DNA from: Gp6-AA40 sp035293405
Lineage (GTDB): Bacteria > Acidobacteriota > Vicinamibacteria > Vicinamibacterales > UBA2999
Direction of reading: 5' to 3'
NCBI GenBank assembly: GCA_035293405.1
Contig: DATDOE010000082.1
Span: forward strand, 1-64,000
DNA: 64,000 bases
Shown one piece after another: positions 42,741 to 51,178 of this stretch (positions are counted from its first letter, which is position 1; the number at the start of each line of letters is the position of its first letter). A program made the translations under genes and the position numbers. The notes under the pieces were generated by a model. The model was not told where the DNA came from, ran no database searches, and saw only the letters and a program-made list of their open reading frames with translations.

Positions 42741-42777
42741 CCAGGTATACACCCTATTTGTATACCAGGTATTCACC
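42741..42777. promoter_or_regulatory. Direct repeat CCAGGTAT(A/T)CACC with internal GTATAC palindrome pair
   Basis: CCAGGTATACACC (42741-42753) and CCAGGTATTCACC (42765-42777) differ at one base and are 24 bp apart. GGTATAC (42744-42750) and GTATACC (42760-42766) form an inverted pair. The site sits just behind the activator stop and 150 bases ahead of the PilZ-like gene. It shares GTATAC with the activator's own promoter region. Confidence 0.5.
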
Positions 42778-42930
42778 GTAGGGTGCACTCGGATCTCGCC
42801 TATTTCTCGTTAATAGCTGAGCCGACAAGAGTTATAGTCGAGTAGCTGCTGGCGCTGCACACCGAATCATCCGGGCCTGCACATTGATTGTGTATATGGC
42901 ATCAACCTTCATAGCCAGGGAGCCCTCGTG

Positions 42931-43347
42931 ATGGAATCCATGACCCCTCGACAGACATCGGCCGCAGTCCGGCAGCCACGTATCGGCGAGCGTAAGAAGG
43001 TGAGCGTTCCCGCACGGCTGACCTGGCGTGATGCGAGCGGCACACTCCGGTTCGTGTCGGTGGTGATGCGTGATGTCAGCGATGTGGACGCCTTCGTCGA
43101 GTGCCAAGTCCCGGCGTCGATTCCGTTGTATCGGTTGGTGCATTTCCAGGTGGAGCGGCCGTCGCGCGACGGCTGCGAGTTGCCCGAGGCGTTGCGTGAA
43201 GGAAAGGTCCTGTCGGCGGTGTATCGCGTGGGACCGTACAAGACATCGACGGGAACCCCCAACGGATACGCCCTGCGTCTGCTGGTCGAGCCGAAGCGGC
43301 ACACGGCAGGCTCACGCGCCCAGGAGACCCTGGCCGTCGCGAACTGA
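42931..43347 (+). CDS. PilZ-like domain protein
   Basis: A 138-aa soluble protein with an N-terminal ERKKVSVPARLTWRDASG segment and later strands (VSVVMRDVSDVDAFVECQ, GYALRLLVEP) that resemble PilZ domains, which bind c-di-GMP. The canonical RxxxR is only partly kept (RIGERKK) and the DxSxxG motif appears as DVSDVD, so ligand binding is doubtful. GTG 42928 and ATG 42931 are adjacent start options behind a GGGAG. It lies 190 bases downstream of the TPR/sigma-54 activator and converges with the MBL hydrolase gene. Confidence 0.6.
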   Translation: MESMTPRQTSAAVRQPRIGERKKVSVPARLTWRDASGTLRFVSVVMRDVSDVDAFVECQVPASIPLYRLVHFQVERPSRDGCELPEALREGKVLSAVYRVGPYKTSTGTPNGYALRLLVEPKRHTAGSRAQETLAVAN

Positions 43348-43350
43348 TCC

Positions 43351-44271
43351 CTACAATCCCGGGTTCCGCTTCCTCCAGTAGCGCGCCAGCCCGAACCAGA
43401 GATACCGAAAGCCCGCGGCGATGACGTACGAGTCGACCTGGGACTCGCTCATGTGGCCCCGAAGTTCCCGGCGCAGCCACTCTGCAAACCGCGCGCTTCG
43501 CTCCTCATCGGTGCCCTCCTCGCTGAACGACGCCTTCACGGCCGCGGCCGTGAGCTGCATATGATCGAGCAGCTCCGCGAGGTGTGGCCGGACCTTCGTC
43601 ACCGGACCGAAATGAGTCAGGAATAGCGTGGAAGGCGACCAGGCCAGGATCCGATCGACGCTGGCCGTCCACAACTCGAGATCGATGTCCGGTGGCGGCG
43701 TCGGTGGAAGGACGTAGCCCTCGTCGAGGCACACGCCCGCGGTGTCGCCCACGAACGCCACGCCGCTCGAGGCGTCGAAGTAGCTCACGTGATGCGACGC
43801 GTGTCCCGGTGTGTAGGCCACGTCGAAGACTCGCCCACCAGCCTCGATCCGCTCGCCACCCGACAGCGTGACCAGACGCTCACGCGGCACCGGCGCGACT
43901 TCTCCCCACAGCCGATCCATCTGATCGCCGTACAGCCGTGTCGCGCTGTCCAGCAGCTTCGCCGGATCGACCATGTGCGGTGCGCCTCGTGCGTGCACCG
44001 CGACGGTGATGTGCGGATGGGCCCGCAGGATCGTCCCGGTGGCCCCGGCGTGATCGAGGTGAATGTGCGTCAACAGGATGTGGCGGACCTCGTCCCAACG
44101 AACCCCCTGAGACTGAAGACCGGTCTCGAGGACATCGAGGCAGCTGGTGGGTCCCGGGTCGATCACCGCAACACCTGCGGGGCTTTGAACGATTCCTGCG
44201 GCGATGGCGCTCGATCGTCCGAGGAACTCCAGATCGATCCACGACAGACCATGGCTCAAGGTGGTCGTCAC
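43351..44271 (-). CDS. MBL-fold metallo-hydrolase
   Basis: A 306-aa metallo-beta-lactamase-fold hydrolase. The metal motif is LLTHIHLDHAGATG (HxHxDH), with further ligands in YTPGHASHHVSYF, FVGDTAGVCLDEG and LFLTHFGPVTK. The family includes glyoxalase II and other thioesterases; the exact substrate is unknown. GTG 44271 is preferred because it overlaps the stop of the NTF2-like gene (GTGA) and directly precedes the conserved start of the fold; an in-frame start at 44319 would add 16 odd residues. Converges with the PilZ-like gene (3-base gap). Confidence 0.88.
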   Translation of the reverse strand: MTTTLSHGLSWIDLEFLGRSSAIAAGIVQSPAGVAVIDPGPTSCLDVLETGLQSQGVRWDEVRHILLTHIHLDHAGATGTILRAHPHITVAVHARGAPHMVDPAKLLDSATRLYGDQMDRLWGEVAPVPRERLVTLSGGERIEAGGRVFDVAYTPGHASHHVSYFDASSGVAFVGDTAGVCLDEGYVLPPTPPPDIDLELWTASVDRILAWSPSTLFLTHFGPVTKVRPHLAELLDHMQLTAAAVKASFSEEGTDEERSARFAEWLRRELRGHMSESQVDSYVIAAGFRYLWFGLARYWRKRNPGL

Positions 44272-44774
44272 AATGCCGGCTCCGTCTTCTGCACGAGGGT
44301 GACGCGCGACACCAGCCATCGCCCTTCTGATTTCACGAGCGCCACGATCAACTGATGTGCGTCCGCCAGCTCTTCTCCTCCGCCACCGCGTGTCGTGACT
44401 TGAGCCGTCAGATACACGGTTGCCGCAGCGGCGCTCGCAAACGAGATCTCCTCGTCAAACAACTGGACGCGCATCATGGGCGTCGATGCGCGCAGGCGCG
44501 CCGCCGTGGCCACGATCTCCTGACGTCCCACCAGCGGCGTCGATGCCGGGCCACCCTCAATCGACACGTCGGGCGCCAGGTAGCTGTTGAGTACCGCCAC
44601 GGCAGCAATCGCGCTCAGGTTGCTCGCGGGCTGGTCATGATTGAGCGCCGATGCCGCTTCGCTGATGGTGTTTCGAATCATCCGCTCGGGGCTCGTCCAC
44701 CAGCGATACGCGACAACGGCCGCAATCAGCACCGCGACGGTGACCGCGACCCGCGCGCGTGTCGAGCCGGGCAT
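44268..44774 (-). CDS. Membrane-anchored NTF2-like (SnoaL fold) protein
   Basis: A 168-aa protein with one N-terminal membrane helix (about residues 9-24) and a periplasmic domain. Strand and helix order (LVGRQEIVATAARLRAS ... VQLFDEEISFASAAAATVYLTAQV ... WLVSRVTLVQKTE) fits the NTF2/SnoaL fold seen in many nuclear transport factor 2-like proteins. No catalytic residues stand out. It is translationally coupled to the MBL hydrolase gene and divergent from the second sigma-54 activator. Confidence 0.7.
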   Translation of the reverse strand: MPGSTRARVAVTVAVLIAAVVAYRWWTSPERMIRNTISEAASALNHDQPASNLSAIAAVAVLNSYLAPDVSIEGGPASTPLVGRQEIVATAARLRASTPMMRVQLFDEEISFASAAAATVYLTAQVTTRGGGGEELADAHQLIVALVKSEGRWLVSRVTLVQKTEPAL

Positions 44775-44808
44775 GATGCGAGGGATTATACTGGTCGGTC
44801 AGACATCC

Positions 44809-46785
44809 ATGCTCCAGGCGGATCCTGTACACGTCCTCACGGCAGTCGCGCGTCTGGTGGCGGAAGCGCCGAACCTTCGCGACCTCGTGCCACGCCTCGC
44901 CGTCACGTTGAGGGCGTCGATTCCGTTCGAGCGGCTCCATGTGCTGCGTCTCGATCGCGCCGACTCCTTCGTGCTGTACGTGGCGCGCGACACCGGGGAG
45001 ATCGAGATCAGGGAGCATCGGGTCGGTGACCAGGCGAGCCCGCTCGACACGATGGACCCGGGCTCACGCTCGCGCATCCTGTGCACCGTGCGCCAGGGCG
45101 CCCGTGTGCACGGCGCCGTGTGGCTGACGTCGACGGTGGACGAGGCCTTCGCCACGGCGCACCAGACGCTGATGGACGGCGTCGTCGATCTGCTCGGGCT
45201 GGCATTCGAGCACAACGCGATCGTCGATCGGGAGACCCTGCGGCGCGAGCGGATCGACAGCCTGCGGGGCCTGCTCCACACCATGGCGGGCGCGCTCGAC
45301 ATCCGTCACGTGTTCAACGAGGTCTCCAACGTGGTGCGCGGTGGCCTCCCGCACGACATGCTGGTCGTCACCTCGTGGGGCCCGGACGGGGGCTCGTTCC
45401 GCCTGTATGCCGTCGCGGGTGCGGAGCCCGATGCCGATCTCCTCGAACCCAACGTGCTCACGGGCGACGATCGCGCGTCCCTCAATCGCGACGCCTACGT
45501 CATCCACGATACCGACACCGAGGTTCCGTACGAGAGCGTGCGCGGCAGGATCTTCCGGCGCTTCGGCGTACGGTCGGCGCTGCGGGTGCCGATGCCGCTC
45601 GGCGCCGAGGTCTTCGGCTCGCTCTTCTTCCTATCGCGCCTCACCGACTCGTTCAGCGAGGAGGACGTCGACTTCGCCCGCCGCGTCGCCGATCATCTGG
45701 CGCTGGCGTTGTCCCACGAACGGCTCGCCGCGGCGGCGCGGAGTCAGGCCGAATCGCGAGAGATGGCCGCACGCCTCGAAGCGCAGGTGGCCACGCTGAC
45801 GCGGGAGCTCGAAGCACGCACCGGCCAACGGCGCGTGGTCGGGCACTCGAAGCAATGGAAGGACGTGCTCGCGCATGCCGCGCGCGTCGCCCAGACCGAA
45901 ACCACGGTGCTCCTCACTGGTGAGTCGGGCACCGGCAAGGAAGTGGTGGCGCGCTTCATCCATCACGCGTCCCGCCGGGGCCAGGGGCCGTTCATCGCGA
46001 TCAACTGCGCTGCCCTTCCAGATCAGCTCCTCGAGTCAGAGCTCTTTGGACACGAGCGCGGTGCGTTTACGGGCGCCGTCTCCACCAAGCCTGGACGGAT
46101 CGAGCTGGCGACGGGCGGAGTGCTGTTCCTCGACGAGGTCGGTGAGATGGCGCCCAACGTCCAGGCCAAGCTGCTTCGCGTGCTCGAAGAACGAGAGTTC
46201 ATGCGTCTGGGCAGCACACGCGTGCTCCATGCCGACATTCGAGTCATTTCCGCCACCAACCGCGACCTGCACGCCGCCATGCAGCGTGGCGAGTTCCGCG
46301 AGGATCTCTACTACCGGCTTGGCGTGTTCGAGATCGCGCTGCCCCCGCTGCGCGAGCGGCTCGATGACGTCCTCGAGCTCGCGGATGCGTTCCTGCAGGA
46401 GATCGGCGAAACGGTGGGCAGGCCGGCGGCTGGGATCTCGCGTGATGCGAAGGACCAGCTGCTCGGCTACGGCTGGCCCGGCAACGTCCGCGAGCTTCGC
46501 AACGCCATCGAGCGCGCCGTCATCCTGGCCGATGGCGGATACATCCGCAGCGAGCACCTGCCCGTGACGGCTCCCCGCCCGACGGTGTCGCGTGGCGACG
46601 ACGTCTCAGGCGGTCCTCTCCCGGCAGGCGGGGTCAATCTTGAAGCGATCGAGCGATCGCTGGTCCAGAAGGCGCTGACGCAGGCGCGGCACAACAAGAC
46701 GCGCGCCGCCAAGCTCCTCGGGCTGACCCGCGCGCAACTCTACTCGCGGATTGAAAAGTACGGCCTCGCGGAGACCGAATCGTAG
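44809..46785 (+). CDS. Sigma-54-dependent transcriptional activator with GAF domains (FhlA/NorR-like)
   Basis: A 658-aa enhancer-binding protein. Two GAF-type sensory domains lie at about residues 8-150 and 165-315, with a coiled coil (about 310-345) before the AAA+ domain. The AAA+ domain has Walker A GESGTGKE (from 371), the sigma-54 loop GAFTGA (418-423), LFLDEVGEMAPNVQAKLLRVL and WPGNVRELRNAIERAVIL. A C-terminal Fis HTH has NKTRAAKLLGLTRAQLYSRIEKYGL. There is no receiver domain, so it should sense small ligands directly. ATG 44809 is chosen; ATGs at 44773/44776 are possible but lie against the divergent gene. Its stop overlaps the start of the hydrolase gene. Confidence 0.92.
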   Translation: MLQADPVHVLTAVARLVAEAPNLRDLVPRLAVTLRASIPFERLHVLRLDRADSFVLYVARDTGEIEIREHRVGDQASPLDTMDPGSRSRILCTVRQGARVHGAVWLTSTVDEAFATAHQTLMDGVVDLLGLAFEHNAIVDRETLRRERIDSLRGLLHTMAGALDIRHVFNEVSNVVRGGLPHDMLVVTSWGPDGGSFRLYAVAGAEPDADLLEPNVLTGDDRASLNRDAYVIHDTDTEVPYESVRGRIFRRFGVRSALRVPMPLGAEVFGSLFFLSRLTDSFSEEDVDFARRVADHLALALSHERLAAAARSQAESREMAARLEAQVATLTRELEARTGQRRVVGHSKQWKDVLAHAARVAQTETTVLLTGESGTGKEVVARFIHHASRRGQGPFIAINCAALPDQLLESELFGHERGAFTGAVSTKPGRIELATGGVLFLDEVGEMAPNVQAKLLRVLEEREFMRLGSTRVLHADIRVISATNRDLHAAMQRGEFREDLYYRLGVFEIALPPLRERLDDVLELADAFLQEIGETVGRPAAGISRDAKDQLLGYGWPGNVRELRNAIERAVILADGGYIRSEHLPVTAPRPTVSRGDDVSGGPLPAGGVNLEAIERSLVQKALTQARHNKTRAAKLLGLTRAQLYSRIEKYGLAETES

Positions 46786-47651
46786 TGGCCGCCACATTCT
46801 CGCGGCGCACGCGCGGTGTCGCGCTTGCCGTTGGCGCGATCCTCACGTTCCTCGTTCTCGCCGGCGTCACCTACCAGAGCGTGGCCACCGCACTCGAGCG
46901 ACACCAGTTTCCGCATCCGGGCCGCCTCATCGACGTCGGCGGCCATCAGCTCCATCTCCACTGCGTTGGCGACGGCTCTCCCGTCGTCGTGCTCGAATCC
47001 GCCGCCGCGGGCATGTCTGCGGGATGGGGCTCGGTTCAGAGCGATCTGGGCAAGACCACTCGCGTCTGCAGCTACGACCGTGCGGGACTCGGCTGGAGCG
47101 AGGCAGGAGACGGCGACTACGAGCCGTCACGCGTGCCCGACGAGCTGAAGACGCTGCTCGAGCACGCACACGAACGCGGCCCCTTCATCATCGTCGGGCA
47201 CGAGCTCGGGGCGACCTTTGCGCGATTGTACGCGGCACGCTTTCCGAGGGAGACGGCCGCGCTCGTCCTGATCGACGACCCGTCCGAGAACATGCCGCCG
47301 ACGCGCTCCGGGATGGTGCGAGCGGTCGGCGCATGGCCGTGGCTGGCGCGAATCGGGTTATTGCGCGCGACACGCTCGCTCTCGCGGCACGCCGCCGGGC
47401 TGCCAGATGGGTCGAGACATGCCACACGGGTGTTCCTCAACAGGCCCGACCATCTCACGCGAGCAGCGCTCGAGATCTCACGTCTGAGAGAAGCGGCGAC
47501 CCTGGCTACTGCCGATCCCGTCGATCCGAAACTGCGGGTCATCCGGGTAACAACCAGCGCCAAGGCGCCGCCGGCATTCATCGCCTCCACAGACGAGGCG
47601 CGCAGCGTCACGCGCGCGGTCGAAGAGGCCGTCGCACGCGTGCGACGCTAG
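46785..47651 (+). CDS. Alpha/beta-hydrolase fold protein lacking the nucleophilic serine
   Basis: A 288-aa protein with an N-terminal membrane helix (about residues 11-30) and an alpha/beta-hydrolase domain. The region VVVLESAAAGMSAGWGSVQSDL, followed by YDRAGLGWSE, matches the oxyanion-side motifs of the family. At the nucleophile elbow the sequence is IVGHELGATFARLYAARFP: Glu140 takes the place of the Ser in GxSxG. The C-terminal His usually found before the last helix is also absent (PPAFIASTDEARSV). It may be catalytically dead or use other chemistry. GTG 46785 overlaps the activator stop by one base, so it is coupled to that gene. Confidence 0.8.
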   Translation: MAATFSRRTRGVALAVGAILTFLVLAGVTYQSVATALERHQFPHPGRLIDVGGHQLHLHCVGDGSPVVVLESAAAGMSAGWGSVQSDLGKTTRVCSYDRAGLGWSEAGDGDYEPSRVPDELKTLLEHAHERGPFIIVGHELGATFARLYAARFPRETAALVLIDDPSENMPPTRSGMVRAVGAWPWLARIGLLRATRSLSRHAAGLPDGSRHATRVFLNRPDHLTRAALEISRLREAATLATADPVDPKLRVIRVTTSAKAPPAFIASTDEARSVTRAVEEAVARVRR

Positions 47652-47655
47652 TGTC

Positions 47656-48333
47656 CTAGGAGCCTGTCACTCGCACCGTCACCGGCGACATCAGGCGTGT
47701 GTTGACGCCGGCACCGGGACCGAGGCGCACGTCCTCGCCTCGCGTCGCCAGCACGGCGCCTGTCCCGCCCGCACCGCCGATTGCCGCGCCCTTGGCTGCG
47801 CCGCTGCCGCCACCGAGAATCGCCCCGATCGCAGCCCCCGCGCCAGCCCCGAGCCCGATCTTCACGGCGTCCTTCTTCTTGGTCGTTCTGCCCTGATGGG
47901 CGATCGGCGCGGTGCGTATGTCGTAGCGCTCCGAGTCATGGCGCAGCGTGGTGAAGCGGTAGGCAACGCGTGCAACACCTTTCACTCTCCCGGCGCGCGC
48001 GACATCAGTGACCGTCCCAACCAACTCGGTGCCGGCCGGCAGAATCGTTTGTCCGTCGACCGTGATCGCCTGCCGCAGCTCGGCGCGCACCGTGTCCTCG
48101 ATGTTGCTCTTGTCGGAGGCCACGGCGGACTTGAGCTCGAGCCGCAGGGTGGTGCCGGCAGGAAGCGTGACTTCTCTGAATTCCGGCACAAGCGGAGTCG
48201 GCTTCTCAGTCGTGGTCGCCGCGTCGTCGTTCGCCTCGGCCGCCACGCCCGCCGCCGGGGGCTCAGTGCTGCCCGACCCGCCGCACGCCGCGCACACGCC
48301 GGTGAGTGCCATCGCGCTCAACCACTTCCGCAT
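47656..48333 (-). CDS. Glycine-zipper lipoprotein of unknown function
   Basis: A 225-aa exported protein with a lipoprotein signal (MRKWLSAMALTGVCAAC; lipobox Cys at 17). A middle domain has ELKSAVASDKSNIEDTVRAEL and ILPAGTELVGTVTDVARAGR; similar text occurs in periplasmic proteins near peptidoglycan or secretion systems. A glycine-zipper segment (about 158-195, GLGAGAGAAIGAILGGGSG) could insert in a membrane. I do not recognise a specific function. Converges with the hydrolase gene (4-base gap). Confidence 0.75.
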   Translation of the reverse strand: MRKWLSAMALTGVCAACGGSGSTEPPAAGVAAEANDDAATTTEKPTPLVPEFREVTLPAGTTLRLELKSAVASDKSNIEDTVRAELRQAITVDGQTILPAGTELVGTVTDVARAGRVKGVARVAYRFTTLRHDSERYDIRTAPIAHQGRTTKKKDAVKIGLGAGAGAAIGAILGGGSGAAKGAAIGGAGGTGAVLATRGEDVRLGPGAGVNTRLMSPVTVRVTGS

Positions 48334-48544
48334 TGGGTCATCTCCTTCTCAGGTCAATCCGACCTGATCCGTATGTATTGCAAACACCAAAACCGCGGGA
48401 TTTGGACCAATTCCGTGCGTCAATCCCGGCTGTGTCGTCCCTGGCTATTCCCTATGCCAAATCGTTGCCGAGTCGGCCAGGCAGCCTGGTGGGCGCTTAT
48501 CCCACCGTCCGTCCCACTGGGCACAGTTCTGCTAACGTGAAGGG

Positions 48545-51178
48545 ATGTCGAGATTTCTCCAGCTGCTGGCTCTCGCAGCAGTGCTGACGGCGACGCCAGC
48601 CGCGGCGCAGAGGCTGCCCGGAACCGTGGTGCCCGAACACTACACACTCTGGTTCGGCCCGGACCTCGAAAAAGAAACCTTTCGCGGACGCGAGTCCATT
48701 CGCGTCACGCTGACCGAGCCGGCCACCAGCATCACGCTCCACGCCGCGGAGATCGAATTCGGCGAGGTCACCATCACCTCGGGTGGGCGCACACAGATCG
48801 CGAAGGTGACGAAAGACGCCAGGAGCGAGACGGCCACCTTCACCGTGCCGCAGCGGTTGGGAGAAGGTCAGGCCACGATCCAGATCACGTACAACGGCAT
48901 CCTCAACGACAAATTGCGCGGCTTCTACATCAGCAAAGCCAATGGACGGAAGTACGCCGTCACGCAACTGGAAGCCACCGACGCCCGGCGCGCCTTTCCA
49001 TCGTTCGACGAGCCGCTCTACAAAGCGACCTACGACATCTCGCTGACCGTGAACGCCGGCGATACGGCGATCTCCAACGGCGCGCAGACTTCCGACACGG
49101 CGGGCCCGGAGCCCGGTAAGCACACGGTGACGTTCGCACGCACGGCGAAGATGTCCTCGTACCTCGTGGCGATGGTGGTTGGCGACTTCGCCTGCCGTGA
49201 CGGCGCCTCCGACGGCACGCCGATCAGAGTGTGCTCGACGCCGGATAAGCGCGACCTCACCGGGTTCGCGCTCGAGGCCGCGACCCACCAGCTCAAGTTC
49301 TTCAACACCTACTTCGGGATCAAGTACCCGTTCGGCAAGCTCGACATCATCGGCGTGCCTGACTTCTCCGCCGGTGCGATGGAAAATGCCGGCGCGATCA
49401 CCTTCCGCGAGCGGCTGCTCCTGGTCGATCCCAAGGGCTCGTCACTCGGGGCGCGCAAGCGCGTGGCAGGCATCATCGCCCACGAGATCGCGCACCAGTG
49501 GTTCGGCGACCTCGTGACCATGAAATGGTGGGACGACATCTGGCTGAACGAAGGGTTCGCGACCTGGATGGCCAGCAAGCCGCTCGCGGCGTGGCGTCCA
49601 GAGTGGCGAGTTGACCTGGACGATGCCGCCGACACGCAGGGAGCCCTGAGCATCGACGCCTTGAAGTCGACCCGGGCGATCAGGATGAAGGTGGAAACCA
49701 CGGAGGAGATCAACGAGGTCTTCGACGGCATCGCCTACCAGAAGACCGCCGCCGTTCTCCGGATGATCGAGATGTACGTCGGGCCGGAATCGTTCCGGAA
49801 GGGCATCGCTTCCTATCTGAAGCGATTCTCGTACAGCAACGCCGCGGGAGAGGATTTCTGGGAAGAGGTCGCCCGCGTGACCGGTAAGCCGGTCGACCGC
49901 ATCATGCGCAGCTTCGTCGATCAAATGGGGGCCCCGGTCATCGCCGTCCGCAACAAGTGCACCCAGGACGTCGCCGGCCGGTCTGAAAAGACCGGCCCGA
50001 CAAGCGAGATCGCGCTGACGATGAGCCGGTTCGTGGCCACGCCTGGTGCCAGTGCGTCGCCTCAGAGCTGGACGCTGCCTGTCTGCTACAGGACCACGAC
50101 CGGGCAACCCCGTTGCGAGCTGATCGATCGGCCCGAACGGACGATTCGCGCCAATAGCTGCGACCCGGTGTTTGCCAACGCCGACAGCCGTGGCTACTAC
50201 TTCACCGATTACGCGCCGGACTCAGTACGCGCGCTGGTCAAAATCGCCGGCAGCCTCGAGCCGACCGAGCGGATCAGCCTCATCGGCGACGAGTGGTTGA
50301 TGGTTCGCGCCGGCCGGCACGATATCGATCTGTATCTCGATCTCGCGGCGGCGATGGCAGGCGATGAGACGCCAGTCATCACCGAGGCGATCGCGGGCCG
50401 CCTTGACACCATCGCTGACGACATCGCCAATGCGAACGAGCGGCCGCGCTACGAGGCCTGGATCCGCACCCGTTTTTCACCGGCGTTGACCGCGCTCGGA
50501 CTGCCCGGCAATTCCACAGACGCTGACGACATCCAGAGCCGGCGTGCGACGCTGCTCAGCCTGGTGGGCATCACCGGCAACGATGCTGAGATGCAGCGTC
50601 GAGCCAGGGAGCTCGCGGTGAAATACGTCGCTGACACCAGCACGCTGTCGGGCACCCTCGCGCCAGCGGTGCTCTCCGTCGCGGCAGTCGCCGGCGACGC
50701 GGCTCTCTACGATCTGTACCGCGGGCAGTTGGAGAAGCTCCGTGCCCAGCCTGAGCTCTACTATCGGTTCCTCAACACCATGCCGTGGTTCAGGGACCCG
50801 GCGCTCGTCAAGCGCACGCTCGAATTCGCCATGTCGCCGGCCGTGCGATCGCAGGACGCCGGCTCCTTGATCGGGTCGTTGCTCGTCCATCCGTCGAGCC
50901 GGGAGATTGCGTGGGAGTTCACCAGGACTCAGTGGCCCGCCCTGCTGAAGAAGCTCGATATCTTTCAGGGCGTCCCGTCAATCGTTGAATCGTTCGGCGC
51001 CTTCTGCTCGGCGCCGCTGGCCGCGGAAGTGAAACAGCTCTTCGCGACCAACCCGCTGCCCGCGGTCGAGCGGACGGCGCAGCAGGCCGTCGAGCGAATC
51101 GAGAACTGTGTGGCGCTGAAGACCAGGCAAGCCAAGCCCTTCGCTTCGTGGCTGAACACGACAGCCGGTAATCGATAG
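48545..51178 (+). CDS. M1 family aminopeptidase (PepN-like), exported
   Basis: An 877-aa zinc aminopeptidase that removes N-terminal residues from peptides. A signal peptide (MSRFLQLLALAAVLTATPAAAQ) sends it to the periplasm. The exopeptidase motif GAMEN is at residues 277-281. The zinc site HEIAHQW is at 313-319 with the third ligand Glu336 in LNEGFATW. A helical ERAP1-like C-terminal domain (about 560-860) completes the fold. All catalytic residues are intact. Its stop abuts that of the convergent peroxidase gene with no spacer. Confidence 0.93.
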   Translation: MSRFLQLLALAAVLTATPAAAQRLPGTVVPEHYTLWFGPDLEKETFRGRESIRVTLTEPATSITLHAAEIEFGEVTITSGGRTQIAKVTKDARSETATFTVPQRLGEGQATIQITYNGILNDKLRGFYISKANGRKYAVTQLEATDARRAFPSFDEPLYKATYDISLTVNAGDTAISNGAQTSDTAGPEPGKHTVTFARTAKMSSYLVAMVVGDFACRDGASDGTPIRVCSTPDKRDLTGFALEAATHQLKFFNTYFGIKYPFGKLDIIGVPDFSAGAMENAGAITFRERLLLVDPKGSSLGARKRVAGIIAHEIAHQWFGDLVTMKWWDDIWLNEGFATWMASKPLAAWRPEWRVDLDDAADTQGALSIDALKSTRAIRMKVETTEEINEVFDGIAYQKTAAVLRMIEMYVGPESFRKGIASYLKRFSYSNAAGEDFWEEVARVTGKPVDRIMRSFVDQMGAPVIAVRNKCTQDVAGRSEKTGPTSEIALTMSRFVATPGASASPQSWTLPVCYRTTTGQPRCELIDRPERTIRANSCDPVFANADSRGYYFTDYAPDSVRALVKIAGSLEPTERISLIGDEWLMVRAGRHDIDLYLDLAAAMAGDETPVITEAIAGRLDTIADDIANANERPRYEAWIRTRFSPALTALGLPGNSTDADDIQSRRATLLSLVGITGNDAEMQRRARELAVKYVADTSTLSGTLAPAVLSVAAVAGDAALYDLYRGQLEKLRAQPELYYRFLNTMPWFRDPALVKRTLEFAMSPAVRSQDAGSLIGSLLVHPSSREIAWEFTRTQWPALLKKLDIFQGVPSIVESFGAFCSAPLAAEVKQLFATNPLPAVERTAQQAVERIENCVALKTRQAKPFASWLNTTAGNR

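Noticed and set aside
42738..42927. Sigma-54 (-24/-12) promoter ahead of the PilZ-like gene
   Set aside because: I looked for GG-N10-GC in a TGGCAC/TTGCA context and found no acceptable match.
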